DNA of 32,541 bases from Lewinella sp. (GCA_026421165.1 JAPKCQ010000009.1:1-32541), one strand, 5' to 3'. Positions 15,617 through 24,893 are shown, counted from the first letter of the stretch. Notes: a model not told the origin generated them from the sequence alone. A program made the numbers and translations.

Positions 15617-16777
15617 TCACCCCGCCCGCTGCTTCAGGAAAGCCGTAATCAAAAACGCCCCCAAAGCAAAGCCGAGCAATACCATAAAACTAAGCCGCAA
15701 ACTACTGATGCTGGACAGGAAACCCAGCAGCGCCGGGCTACCCAAAAAGCCAACGTAGCCCAATCCCGCTACCACCGCAATGCCCTCCGAAGAAGAAACA
15801 CCCTTCGTCTTTCCCGCCAGTCGGAACAACTCCGGAATGATGACCGAGAAACCCAGCCCGACTAATGCAAAACCCAGCAAGGCCACACCGTAAACTTCGC
15901 TTAAAACCGCCACGAAACCCAAACTCGCCAGCAGCGTCCCGCCCATGATAATCTTTAGCGGACCGAAGCGGCTGGATATCCCATCGCCCCAAAATCGGCC
16001 CAGCATCATGGTTATTGAAAAGGCCACGAACCCGAAGCTAGCAAGCTGATCGGACGGTATTTTTACGATGTCCAGCATGTATAATTTACTCCAGTGCTCA
16101 ATCGCGCCCTCGCTACCCATGATCATGAAACTGAGCACCGCCAGCCCGAGTAACGGCCGTAATAAGCCGATTTTGAAGCCGCCGTCGCCCTGCTCCGCCT
16201 CCGCACTGACCCGGTCTCGGTAAGCTCCGCAGAGGTAAAGGTTCGTGCTAACAATAAAGATAGCTACCGCCGCCATGTGCCAAACCGGCGCGGTAAACCA
16301 ACCAATAATGAGGCTGCCAATACCTGCTCCAATGACGCCGCCCATGCTGAAAAAACCGTGGGCTGCCGACATGAAGTTCTGCTCGTCTTCCTTCTCCAGT
16401 TCGGAAACGAGGGCGTTCATCCCAATGTCCGTAAGTGAGGCCATGGTGCCAGCCACAAAGAGTAGTCCGCAAAGGGAGGCAAGACTGGTGGCGAGTACCG
16501 GCCCCAGCATCGCAAGGCTGAAGGCACAAATGGCGATGATGGTCGTTCGTCCCAGCCCAATCCACCTAATGATGGCCGTGGAAACCGGGATGGTAACCAA
16601 CAGGCCAATAGAAAATGCAAGAAGCGCGAGGCCGAGTGCTCCGTCGTCAATGCCGAGTTTGTCCTTCACGGTCGGGATGTACAGCGCCCAGGTGCCTACC
16701 ACGATGTTGAGGGAGGCAAATACCCAGGCGGGAGCGAGGTAACGGCGGTTGCGGAGAATGAGGCGTAGTGACTGCAT
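15617..16777 (-). CDS. MFS transporter (YbjJ-like)
   Basis: Protein of 386 residues with about 12 predicted membrane helices, a major facilitator superfamily member. MSAAHGFFSMGGVIGAGIGSLI (about 136-157), DIGMNALVSELEK and the closing GFLSSISSLRLSFMVLLGFAL resemble the YbjJ/FucP-like branch, for which the substrate is generally unknown (sugars are suspected). ATG start at 16775-16777. It lies 176 bp downstream of ackA-pduL on the same strand, separated by a palindromic element, so shared transcription is uncertain. Confidence 0.85.
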   Translation of the reverse strand: MQSLRLILRNRRYLAPAWVFASLNIVVGTWALYIPTVKDKLGIDDGALGLALLAFSIGLLVTIPVSTAIIRWIGLGRTTIIAICAFSLAMLGPVLATSLASLCGLLFVAGTMASLTDIGMNALVSELEKEDEQNFMSAAHGFFSMGGVIGAGIGSLIIGWFTAPVWHMAAVAIFIVSTNLYLCGAYRDRVSAEAEQGDGGFKIGLLRPLLGLAVLSFMIMGSEGAIEHWSKLYMLDIVKIPSDQLASFGFVAFSITMMLGRFWGDGISSRFGPLKIIMGGTLLASLGFVAVLSEVYGVALLGFALVGLGFSVIIPELFRLAGKTKGVSSSEGIAVVAGLGYVGFLGSPALLGFLSSISSLRLSFMVLLGFALGAFLITAFLKQRAG

Positions 16778-17177
16778 GGCGGAAAGGTACTATACTACCG
16801 TCGGTCAGATGAGGTGATTCTGTGCTCGCGAAGCGAGCTCGGCCCTCCTCAAGCGCTGCCAGTAGGGGCGATTCCTTGCGGTCGCCCATACCGGGCCACG
16901 TTCGCCACTATGTTTTTACCTTATGCGCCCGATAGCAGTATAGCCGGCCGTGAAATTAAAGCACCTGGCCAACAAAAAGGGTTGTAAGGTGAAGTCGCTA
17001 TTGAATTTGTGTTTAGAACTAAGTGGCTGAAAATCATGAACCTATGTAATTTAAAGGTGGCTGTTATCCGCACGTAAACGCATATAATCGTTTGTATGCG
17101 CATAAAAGACGAGTAGCGGTATTCACTCTCCCGTACTTACGGAGACACCGGCTCACCGGAGCCACAAACCACAAGCA
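16778..17177. other. Intergenic region with short hairpins (400 bp)
   Basis: No gene was found. It contains a GCTCGC-gaa-GCGAGC hairpin (16824-16838) and GGGCGA..TCGCCC (16866-16887) in a block reading GTAGGGGCGATTCCTTGCGG, which resembles repeats I recall from other genomes. The right half (16920-17177) is AT-richer and should hold the promoter of the PIF1-like helicase, divergent from that of the MFS gene. Confidence 0.5.
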
Positions 17178-19325
17178 ATGTCTACCAATCCGCAGCTTGA
17201 GCTCGCCTATCAGTACGTCAGTCAAACCAAACGTCATATTTACCTTACGGGGAAGGCGGGTACCGGAAAAACCACCTTCCTTCACCGGGTAAAAGCTGAG
17301 GTCACTAAACACATGGCCGTCGTGGCGCCTACGGGTGTCGCTGCGATAAACGCAAAGGGACAAACGATTCACAGCCTTTTCCAGCTGCCCTTTGGTCTCC
17401 TCCGGCCGGGAGATACTCGGAGTAAAAGCCGCAAATTCAGTAAGAAGAAAGTCCGCTTGCTGAACAGCTTGGACCTGCTGGTGATCGACGAGGTCAGCAT
17501 GGTTCGTGCCGACGTGCTCGACGGCATCGATGAAGTACTCCGCCACATCCGCAGAACCGACGAACCTTTCGGTGGTATCCAACTCCTCATGATTGGTGAC
17601 CTTCACCAGCTACCACCCGTAGTAGGGGACGACGAACGGAGAGACCTGCTGCGGATGTACGATACTTCTTATTTCTTCGGTAGCCGCGCCCTTAAGGAAG
17701 TGAACCTGGCGACCATTGAATTGACCCATATTTACCGCCAGTCCGACGAGCAATTCATCAACCTCCTCAACCGGGTCCGGAATGATAATATGGACGATGA
17801 AGTCTTCGCCACCCTCAACGAACGCTACCGCCCGGATGCCGATAGCGCCAGCGGAGCCATTACCCTCACTTCCCACAATAACGCCGCAAACCAGATCAAT
17901 ACCAGTAAACTTCGGCAACTGGACGGTATTCAGTCGGACTTCAGGGCCAAAGTAATCGGTAAGTTTCCGGAGTCGATGTATCCCAACAGTATCAACCTCA
18001 GCTTCAAGGTTGGTGCTCAGGTGATGTTCAACCGCAACGATTCGGACAAGGCATATTATAACGGTAAGATTGGTGCCATTATCGCCATCAAAGACCAACT
18101 CATTACCGTCCGCTGTCCGGGAGACGATGGTGTCATCTGCGTTAACCCCATCACCTGGGAGAACATCAGTTACGAGATGAATACTTTGACAAAGAAGGTG
18201 AGCGATAACGTCATCGGCAAATACACACAGCATCCGCTCCGTCTCGCCTGGGCGATCACCATCCATAAAAGCCAGGGGTTGACGTTCGAGAAGGTCATCA
18301 TCGACGCGGCGGATGCCTTTGCTCACGGCCAGGTGTACGTCGCCCTTAGTCGTTGCAAAACCCTGGAAGGCATCATCCTGCGCAGCCGCATCGGAGAACA
18401 AAGCGTGAAGACCGACCGGGTCATTAGCAATTATAGCGAAGACAACGCCAACAACCAGCCGACCAAGGCAGACCTCGCGGCGGATAAGCGGGCGTTCCAA
18501 AGAGATTGCCTGCGGGAGCTGTTCGGCTGCCGGGAGCTGCACGATGCATCAGCCGCCTTGCGCCGGGCCTTGTTTGAGCATGAGAACGGCTTGCAATCGG
18601 GCTTTCCTTCGGAATACGCCCCGATTTCTAAGTCCATCGCCGAAAAGGCCATTAACCCGGGGCAACAATTTTTACCGCAACTGAACGCCTGGGGGCACCC
18701 GGACCTGACGCCGGAACAAAAAACTACCCTGACAAACCGCCTTGCCGCCGCCGGGAAATACTTCTCCGGTCTCTTTCAGGACGAGCTCCTACCGGCCGTA
18801 AAAGAATTTAGTTTTCTGACCGATAACCAGCGGATAAAAGAAACCGTCCGGGAAAAACTGGATGATTTGCGCCAGGCAGTATTCGTCGCATCGAAAAGCT
18901 TCTCAACGTTAACCGACGGCTTTGATGCTGCAGTTTATAAACGCGCTCGTACCTCCGCCAAAATCGAATTCTCGGGACCAGAAAAGGCATCGGGGAAATC
19001 TGCGTCCAAAATATTCGCAACTACTCCCAGCAATGTACCTCACCCGAACCTGTACAAAACCCTTGCCGCCTGGAGACTTGAAGCTGCCGAGGAGCGGGAG
19101 ATCCCAGCCTATACAATCGCGCACAATAGTACCTTAATCACTATTGCTACGTTGTTACCCCAAAGTCGGAAAGAACTACTGAGGATCAATAAAGTTGGCC
19201 CGAAGACCTGGGATAACTACGGAAAGGATCTGATCCGGATCGTCGGTGACTATATCCGAAAAAACAACATCACGCCGCCTTCGCTAACTACTGGACTCGG
19301 TAGTAATGCTGACTTCCATCATTGA
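17178..19325 (+). CDS. PIF1-like DNA helicase with C-terminal HRDC-like domain
   Basis: Protein of 715 residues. Superfamily 1B helicase motifs are clear: Walker A GKAGTGKTT (25-33), APTGVAAINAKGQTIHS (motif Ia, about 50-66), Walker B LLVIDEVSMVRADVLD (about 100-115), GDLHQLPPV (motif III), TIHKSQGLTFEKVIID (motif V) and VYVALSRCKTLEGI (motif VI). After the motor, a mostly helical region of about 250 residues leads to a C-terminal segment (about 640-700, AYTIAHNSTLITIATLLPQSRKELLRINKVGPKTW) that fits an HRDC domain, a nucleic-acid-binding module typical of RecQ helicases and RNase D. It should unwind DNA 5' to 3', perhaps at G-quadruplexes or stalled forks. Start ATG at 17178, single gene. 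Confidence 0.9.
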   Translation: MSTNPQLELAYQYVSQTKRHIYLTGKAGTGKTTFLHRVKAEVTKHMAVVAPTGVAAINAKGQTIHSLFQLPFGLLRPGDTRSKSRKFSKKKVRLLNSLDLLVIDEVSMVRADVLDGIDEVLRHIRRTDEPFGGIQLLMIGDLHQLPPVVGDDERRDLLRMYDTSYFFGSRALKEVNLATIELTHIYRQSDEQFINLLNRVRNDNMDDEVFATLNERYRPDADSASGAITLTSHNNAANQINTSKLRQLDGIQSDFRAKVIGKFPESMYPNSINLSFKVGAQVMFNRNDSDKAYYNGKIGAIIAIKDQLITVRCPGDDGVICVNPITWENISYEMNTLTKKVSDNVIGKYTQHPLRLAWAITIHKSQGLTFEKVIIDAADAFAHGQVYVALSRCKTLEGIILRSRIGEQSVKTDRVISNYSEDNANNQPTKADLAADKRAFQRDCLRELFGCRELHDASAALRRALFEHENGLQSGFPSEYAPISKSIAEKAINPGQQFLPQLNAWGHPDLTPEQKTTLTNRLAAAGKYFSGLFQDELLPAVKEFSFLTDNQRIKETVREKLDDLRQAVFVASKSFSTLTDGFDAAVYKRARTSAKIEFSGPEKASGKSASKIFATTPSNVPHPNLYKTLAAWRLEAAEEREIPAYTIAHNSTLITIATLLPQSRKELLRINKVGPKTWDNYGKDLIRIVGDYIRKNNITPPSLTTGLGSNADFHH

Positions 19326-19903
19326 ACACGGGCTGTAGTAACTTCACTTTTGGGCCAAACAACTACCCTCGGGTGACGCTCATCAACAAATACAACAAGC
19401 CTGTACTGATCTATGGTCTGCCTAGGGAATATAGAACTACATCATCCGCACGGACGTAAAGTCTAATAAATACAGCCTGAACGCATCGCTTTCTATGGTT
19501 ACGCGAAGGTTACCATCGATGTACCGATTGCGCTTGTGGTGCTGGCCTTCTTTAGCCGCTCGGTGTGTGAAGTTCTGTCGGGCGTAGGTTCGGGCTATTT
19601 TGATAGCCTGGTCGGATTGGTGTCCTTCTTACTCATTGGGCGGTGGTTCCAGACGTACAGTTTTGCTTGTCTTAACTCTGACCGGGATTACCGCGACTTC
19701 TCGTCGTTGCCTACGGTGCAACATCTGCTGGTATTCCCGAACCGGTTGTTTAGGACCTCGTAAGCTTGCGGGGCTTTCTTGCGTAATGGGATGGCTCCTA
19801 TTTTTAAGATAAACTCAGGAGAACGCTAGGAAAGTTGACGGTAAAGACTACGCGGCTCAGCGGTTTTTCGGGTACAGCTAAACCCAAGCCGTATCTTCGC
19901 CTC
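19326..19903. other. Intergenic region with gene relics (578 bp)
   Basis: No intact gene was found. The first part has a short open stretch (FTFGPNNYPRVTLINKYNKP, about 19347-19406) that I cannot identify. The middle holds the P-type ATPase relic listed separately. The last 140 bp should carry the start signals of the EEP-family gene. Confidence 0.5.
19500..19763 (+). pseudogene. Relic of CcoI/FixI-type metal-transporting P-type ATPase
   Basis: Translation in the frame of 19536 reads AKVTIDVPIALVVLAFFSRS, then EVLSGVGSGYFDSLVGLVSF, LLIGRWFQT and NSDRDYRDF. This closely resembles the transmembrane segment of Bacteroidota CcoI (FixI) copper ATPases, which in intact form has IDVPIALG, GYxDSLAGLVFFLLIGKWFQ and SFDRDY. 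The phosphorylation (DKTG) and ATP-binding domains are absent. The frame breaks down after DRDYRDF and reaches a stop at 19761. Upstream homology is lost within a few codons. It is a small decayed fragment, about 85 codons of a gene normally about 800 codons long. Recognition is from memory of the family. Confidence 0.55.
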
Positions 19904-21001
19904 ATGCTACGAAAACTATTGAAATACCTGGGTTACCTCGTCTTACTCTTTGTCCTCTACATCGTCGGCTTCCTAATTTTTGGAACGCTGACCGACTGGC
20001 AGCCCGAAGGCACTGAAGCGCTGCAGGAAAGCAATGGGCAAATGGCTGCGGAGCCGGTCATCAAGGACTCTATCGTCAGCCTCATGACCTGGAACGTCGG
20101 CTACGGAGGTATCGGGGATAAAGATTTTTTCTTCTACAACCAGGCCGCTGGTTTTTGGTGGACGAAGCCAGGCACCGTTCGGACAAGCCAGGAACGGGTA
20201 AAAAGCAATGTTGTCGGCCAGGAGATAACCCTGAAGGGTAACGTTGCCGATATTTACCTGTTGCAGGAGGTGGATACTGCCGCCCGCCGTAGCCACTACA
20301 TGAACCAACTGGCCGTGGCGCGGGATGCTCGGCCGGATTATGCGGCGCACTTCGCCGCTAACTTTAAGAGCAAACGGGTGCCGCTGCCGCTCTTTCAGCC
20401 GTGGGATCACTACGGTTACGTCGTTGGTGGGCTCGTGAGCCTATCTCGCTACCAGCCTACTTCGGCGGAGCGGATTCAACTACCGGGAGAGTACGGCTGG
20501 CCGACCAAAACCTTTCAGCTCGACCGGTGCGCGCTTCGCCAGACCATCCCGGTAAAGGGAGGAAAGGAACTGGTGGTGTACAACGTCCACTTCTCCGCTT
20601 ACGACGTCGACGGCAGCATCCGGGGGCAGCAGATGGCGAAGATGAAAGAGCTGATAATGGAGGACTATGCCGCCGGCCGCTACGTTGCCGTTGGGGCAGA
20701 CTGGAACCAGACGCCTCCGGGTTTCGACTGGTTCAGAATGAACCCAACGGTACGCACTACCCAGTTGCCCTTCGCCATTGGGTTTGAATTTATGCCTACG
20801 GGCTGGCAGTACGCTTTTGACCCCAGCGTAGCTTCCAACCGGTCAAGCGCAGCACCGTACGATCGTTTTAAAGCGCGGCGTAAGGTGATCGACTTTTTCC
20901 TCCTCAGCCCGAACCTCCGGGTCAAGGAAGTACGGGGTATTGAACAGGAATTCCGTTACAGCGACCACCAGCCAGTTTATGTCGAGGTGGAGTTGCTTTG
21001 A
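19904..21001 (+). CDS. Membrane-anchored endonuclease/exonuclease/phosphatase family protein
   Basis: Protein of 365 residues. The track's start is a TTG (19835). The ATG at 19904 begins MLRKLLKYLGYLVLLFVLYIVGFLIFG, a basic N-terminus plus one membrane helix, so it is preferred. The catalytic part carries the EEP family blocks: MTWNVGYGGIG, IYLLQEVDTAARR (metal-binding Glu), VYNVHFSAYD, VAVGADWNQTP (Asp and Asn) and the closing YSDHQPVYVEVEL (catalytic His). EEP enzymes cut phosphodiester or phosphomonoester bonds in nucleic acids, lipids or inositides; the substrate here cannot be told. The domain is probably on the outer side of the inner membrane. Confidence 0.85.
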   Translation: MLRKLLKYLGYLVLLFVLYIVGFLIFGTLTDWQPEGTEALQESNGQMAAEPVIKDSIVSLMTWNVGYGGIGDKDFFFYNQAAGFWWTKPGTVRTSQERVKSNVVGQEITLKGNVADIYLLQEVDTAARRSHYMNQLAVARDARPDYAAHFAANFKSKRVPLPLFQPWDHYGYVVGGLVSLSRYQPTSAERIQLPGEYGWPTKTFQLDRCALRQTIPVKGGKELVVYNVHFSAYDVDGSIRGQQMAKMKELIMEDYAAGRYVAVGADWNQTPPGFDWFRMNPTVRTTQLPFAIGFEFMPTGWQYAFDPSVASNRSSAAPYDRFKARRKVIDFFLLSPNLRVKEVRGIEQEFRYSDHQPVYVEVELL

Positions 21002-21313
21002 TGAAGTAAAGCAATTAGATAGTCGCTGCCGTACAAGCGTAGCAAGCATTTTCGTGTGGGAGCGACTATGTGACTAATGAGGCGCAGCCGCAGGTTCAAT
21101 AGAACGGATGATGGCAGCGTTCTCTCAAAAGCGGAGCCCCTCGCGATAGACAGATAGGACTATTGCGGAACCTCTTACGTTGGATGGGACCATCGAATAA
21201 CCTCATCGTGACGGGTCGGGTTGGGTTGTGGAACGCCACCATCTTGATATTGCTCTTAAAAACCGATCTTTGCACCAGCGTTCGCGCCTGCATCCATAAA
21301 ACTAACCATAAAG
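21002..21313. repeat. Dispersed mosaic repeat, site A (312-bp gap)
   Basis: No gene was found. The gap contains GTACAAGCGTAGCAAGCA (21031-21048; GTACGAGCGTAGTAAGTA at 26763), GGCGCAGCCGCAGG (21081-21094, exact reverse complement at 26638-26651) and, read on the minus strand near 21150-21180, AACGTAAGAGGTTCCGCAATAG, similar to the AACGTGAGGTCCGCTATTAG arm at 26741-26759. The promoter of the next lipoprotein gene should lie in the last 100 bp. Confidence 0.6.
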
Positions 21314-22213
21314 ATGAAGCCACTATTCTACCTATTTTGCCTGTGCCTCGGCCTGCTAACCTTCACGTGTGAATCTGATCCAAAAACCAGCTCTGAAGCT
21401 GATACCACGGAAATGAAAACCGAAGCCGACAACCCCAAGCCCGGCGAAAAATTTATGAAAGATGGTAAAAAGACCATCATCCTGGAAGCACAGCCCTGGC
21501 CAGTAGGGGAGTCCGGTATTTACCCCGCCGCCGAAGGCTTCAATGCTTCCGGGTCTGACCCGAAGGCCATCCGTCTGGCGGACAGCATCGTGAAGTACCA
21601 CGGTGGTTGGGATGCTTACGCCAATACCCGCTATTTTACCTGGAATTTCTTCGGCGCCCGCGATTTGCTCTGGGACAAACTAGAGAAGCGTACCCGGATA
21701 TCTATGCAAAATGACAGCACCGTCTACCTCCTCAATTTTGCGGATGCCGACAACCTGCAGGGGAAAGTGAAGAAAAATGGTATTGAGGTTACGGATCCTC
21801 AGGAACTGGCTGAAGACCTCAAGAAAGCCTACGGAATGTGGATCAACGACAGCTACTGGCTTGTCCACCAGTTCAAACTCAAAGACAGCGGAGTAACCCT
21901 GAAGTACGGCGGCGAAGTACGCACCGATCCCCAGGCCATCCGCCCCAGCTACATTCTTGATATGACGTTTGAGAAGGTTGGAAACACTCCGCAAAACAAG
22001 TACCGTCTATACGTCGACAAGGTGACCTGGCGCATCAATACCTGGCAGTTTTTCCGCGATGCCAACGATGCGGAGCCGGCTATGGAAACGCCATGGAAAA
22101 GTTACCTGCCCTACAACGGCTTAGTGCTGTCGGGAGACCGGGGTGGGCGTTTTCAGCTCAGTGCCATTGGGGTGCTTTATGATGTGGCTGAGCGGAAGTT
22201 TACGGAGCTTTAG
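21314..22213 (+). CDS. Uncharacterised lipoprotein
   Basis: Protein of 299 residues with a lipoprotein signal (MKPLFYLFCLCLGLLTFTC, lipid Cys at about 19), followed by a short Asp/Glu/Thr-rich linker. The mature part opens with ADSIVKYHGGWDAYANTRYFTWNFFGARDLLWDKL, a pattern I associate with Bacteroidota lipoproteins distantly like LolA/outer-membrane lipoprotein-sorting folds (beta-rich, W/Y-rich strands). I cannot name a function. ATG at 21314. It converges on the AAA+ gene, with only 16 bp between the two stops. Confidence 0.75.
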   Translation: MKPLFYLFCLCLGLLTFTCESDPKTSSEADTTEMKTEADNPKPGEKFMKDGKKTIILEAQPWPVGESGIYPAAEGFNASGSDPKAIRLADSIVKYHGGWDAYANTRYFTWNFFGARDLLWDKLEKRTRISMQNDSTVYLLNFADADNLQGKVKKNGIEVTDPQELAEDLKKAYGMWINDSYWLVHQFKLKDSGVTLKYGGEVRTDPQAIRPSYILDMTFEKVGNTPQNKYRLYVDKVTWRINTWQFFRDANDAEPAMETPWKSYLPYNGLVLSGDRGGRFQLSAIGVLYDVAERKFTEL

Positions 22214-22229
22214 TGTGTAGAACTTGCTA

Positions 22230-24893
22230 CTAGAAACCTATCCGTTTACGCTGAATAGAAAGCTCCTTAGTATCCAGCTTAAGGTGCTCAACGTCTGTTT
22301 TTAAGATGCGGACAGTCTTACCTTTATCTTCTTCCGCAGCGATATTCACGGAGCGGCGCAGGTCATGCCGGCGAATAACGTCGCCAACTATTTTGCGGAC
22401 CGAACGGGCGTTACCAAAGAAGGTGTCGCGGTATTTGTGCAGGAACTTGAGGTAGGCCGCCAGGTGCTTCTCCGCTGCGGGGGTGAGCTGGGCACCTTTT
22501 TCTACGATCATCCGACGGGCGATCTCCAGTAGTTGTTCGGGGTCATAATCTTCGAAGCGGAGGGTCTTATCGAAGCGGCTGCTGAGGCCAGGGTTAGCCT
22601 TCAGGAATACGTCCATATTATCCGGGTAACCGGCTACGCAGACGAAGAACTCGCCACGGCGATCTTCCATACGTTTGAGTAAGGCCTGGACGGCTTCGTC
22701 GCCAAAGTCTCCGCGTTGGGATGACTTCTGGGTGAGGGAGTAGGCTTCGTCAATAAAGAGTACGCCGCCAATAGCTTCCTCTACTTTTTTGGCCGTTTTT
22801 TCTGCTGTTTGCCCGACGTAGCCAGCAACCATTCCCTGGCGGTCGGTTTCCACGATGTGGCCACGCTCCAGAATACCGAGTGCGTTGTAGAGCTTGGCCA
22901 GGATACGAGCGACGGTTGTTTTGCCCGTGCCGGGATTACCGATCAGGACGGTGTGCAGGTGGAAGCTGTTGAGAACGTCGCGCCCGATTTGGCGGTAGTA
23001 GCGCACCAGGCTAACCAGGTCGTGGAGTTGGCTTTTGATGTTCTCCATACCGGTGAGGGCATCGAGTTCGCTGAGGGCTTCGGCCAGGAGTTCATCGTTG
23101 ACGGGGATGGCGGGGGGGTCTTTTTTTCTGATTCCTTCGATCTTATTGACATCTTCGAGTTCGATGGTACTGAGTTGCTCATCGGTGAGCTTGGCGGCAC
23201 CACCAACGCTCATCAGGCGAAGACCCATCTGTACTTTAGCTTTCTCGACGAGGTCGTGTACATAACGGGCGTTACCGAAGGTACGGTCGCGGGCACGGAA
23301 GGCGTGGGTGATGATTTCGTCGATGCGGGCTTTTGCGGAAAGGGTAAGCTCCACACCGAGGCCTTCGGAGGCGTAATCAGCGATGGTGCTCATTTCTTGC
23401 GGCATGAAGTCGCGGAAGTCGTAGTTGTGCTTGAAGCGGGACTTTAGCCCGGTGTTGCTGTCTAGAAAGCGCTTCATCTCTTCGGGGTAACCGGCGACGA
23501 TCACAGCGATGTCACCCGGACCGTTGCTCATTTCCTTGACGAGAATTTCGATGACCTCGCGGCCGAAGTCTTTGCCGTCGTCATTGCTACGTGCGAGGGC
23601 GTAAGCCTCGTCAATAAAGAGTACGCCGCCACGGGCTTTATCGATCACTTCCCGGGTTTTCGGCGCGGTCTGGCCGATATACTCCCCTACGAGGTCAACG
23701 CGGTCAGCTATAACAGTGTGGCCGCTGGAGAGTAGGCCCATTTTACGGTAGAGTTTACCCATCATGCGGGCGACGGTTGTTTTACCCGTTCCGGGGTTAC
23801 CGATGAAGATGGAGTGCACGTCCATCCCCTTGTCCATATCAAAGCCGCGCTTTTGGCGGATCTGTAGGAAACGAATGTAAATCGCGTGTTCCCGAATCTG
23901 CCGTTTCACCTCATAAAGGCCAGTTAGGGCATTGAGGTGGGCCATAATCTCATCGAAAGTCTCATCGGACTCTTGTTCGGAGGGTGCGAGCACCATGGTA
24001 TTTTCGTCGCCGGGAAGGTAAACAGCAGGGATTCCAGGAATGGCTTCGTCATCCACTATGAAGGGGATGCTGGCGATAAGTCGGTCGAGGAAGACAATAT
24101 CCGCAGTGTAGTTGTTGCTGCGCCAGAGGTTTGGAGTAGCCGCGCCCCAACCTGCGGTAATCTTGATGATCTTTTGGTCTTTGCGAACGTGGTGGAGGCG
24201 GACGACCTGGCCCTTGAGTTCTCGCGCCTGGTTGTGGAACTTAGTGAATAGTTCCAGATGCCACTCTTCGTCGGGCTGGAAGTTACGGAAGGTAAGTTCG
24301 AGGTAAATGTAACGGGTTTCCTTAGCGGCGAATTCGCGGAGATAGACGCGATCGTCTTCGGTGACATCATCGTAAGGGCCTTCGTAGAGGCGGGCGGATA
24401 CGGGCTCGATGTATTTTTCGACGGACTCCTTGACTTCCCAGTCGTCTTCTAGCGGATCGGGTGTATTATCGTGTGGTTCGATTACGTAGAAGTACTTGCT
24501 ACCAACCTTTTGCCCGTCAATGTAAGCTTCCCAGAAGTAGGTGCCTCGTTTCCAGAAGGTACCTCGTTTTTGGTTCCCCCATCCTTCACGGAGGTAGATC
24601 AAGCTATCGAATTTGCTTACCTCTTTCTCTATGGTGAGGTTACACATTTCGGTGCGTACCTGGTTGTCGATGCTGAAACACTTAAGGTCTACCCGTAGCG
24701 ACCAATCTTCAAGGTCAAATTTCTTGTTGAAGAGCGACAGCTCGGTGTAGATGTAAGCGGTCTCAAACCGATCGAATACCTGGCGGTATTTCTTTACATT
24801 TTCCCAGAGGTACTCGGTAGAATTGTAGACCTTAAGTTCTTTGAACTTATAGGGCGGAAGGGCTGGATCGGTTTGTTCCTTGCTGGTGGTCAT
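22230..24893 (-). CDS. Double CbbX/SpoVK-type AAA+ protein with two N-terminal beta-rich domains
   Basis: Protein of 887 residues. Residues about 20-140 and 160-282 look like two related beta-rich domains: each has a Y-I-Y-x-E-L strand (ETAYIYTELSLFN; ETRYIYLELTFRN), a W-x-L strand and a closing Y/F-x-V-I/V-E/D strand. Then come two AAA+ modules of the CbbX/SpoVK group. The first has Walker A GNPGTGKTT (365-373), Walker B VLFIDEA (424-430), SRF finger (485-487) and GNAR (540-543). The second has the same at 652-660, 711-717, 772-774 and 827-830. All catalytic parts seem intact in both. Relatives act as remodelling ATPases (Rubisco activase CbbX) or in secretion-associated systems (EccA). The N-terminal domains probably choose the target. 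Cytoplasmic; client unknown. Confidence 0.9.
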   Translation of the reverse strand: MTTSKEQTDPALPPYKFKELKVYNSTEYLWENVKKYRQVFDRFETAYIYTELSLFNKKFDLEDWSLRVDLKCFSIDNQVRTEMCNLTIEKEVSKFDSLIYLREGWGNQKRGTFWKRGTYFWEAYIDGQKVGSKYFYVIEPHDNTPDPLEDDWEVKESVEKYIEPVSARLYEGPYDDVTEDDRVYLREFAAKETRYIYLELTFRNFQPDEEWHLELFTKFHNQARELKGQVVRLHHVRKDQKIIKITAGWGAATPNLWRSNNYTADIVFLDRLIASIPFIVDDEAIPGIPAVYLPGDENTMVLAPSEQESDETFDEIMAHLNALTGLYEVKRQIREHAIYIRFLQIRQKRGFDMDKGMDVHSIFIGNPGTGKTTVARMMGKLYRKMGLLSSGHTVIADRVDLVGEYIGQTAPKTREVIDKARGGVLFIDEAYALARSNDDGKDFGREVIEILVKEMSNGPGDIAVIVAGYPEEMKRFLDSNTGLKSRFKHNYDFRDFMPQEMSTIADYASEGLGVELTLSAKARIDEIITHAFRARDRTFGNARYVHDLVEKAKVQMGLRLMSVGGAAKLTDEQLSTIELEDVNKIEGIRKKDPPAIPVNDELLAEALSELDALTGMENIKSQLHDLVSLVRYYRQIGRDVLNSFHLHTVLIGNPGTGKTTVARILAKLYNALGILERGHIVETDRQGMVAGYVGQTAEKTAKKVEEAIGGVLFIDEAYSLTQKSSQRGDFGDEAVQALLKRMEDRRGEFFVCVAGYPDNMDVFLKANPGLSSRFDKTLRFEDYDPEQLLEIARRMIVEKGAQLTPAAEKHLAAYLKFLHKYRDTFFGNARSVRKIVGDVIRRHDLRRSVNIAAEEDKGKTVRILKTDVEHLKLDTKELSIQRKRIGF

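Noticed and set aside
17610-18542. 310-residue ORF on the minus strand
   Set aside because: It lies entirely inside the PIF1-like helicase gene in antisense; all helicase motifs are on the other strand and the ORF has no recognisable domain.
22809-23447. 212-residue plus-strand ORF
   Set aside because: Antisense shadow of the double AAA+ gene; its reading frame is open because of codon bias of the real gene.
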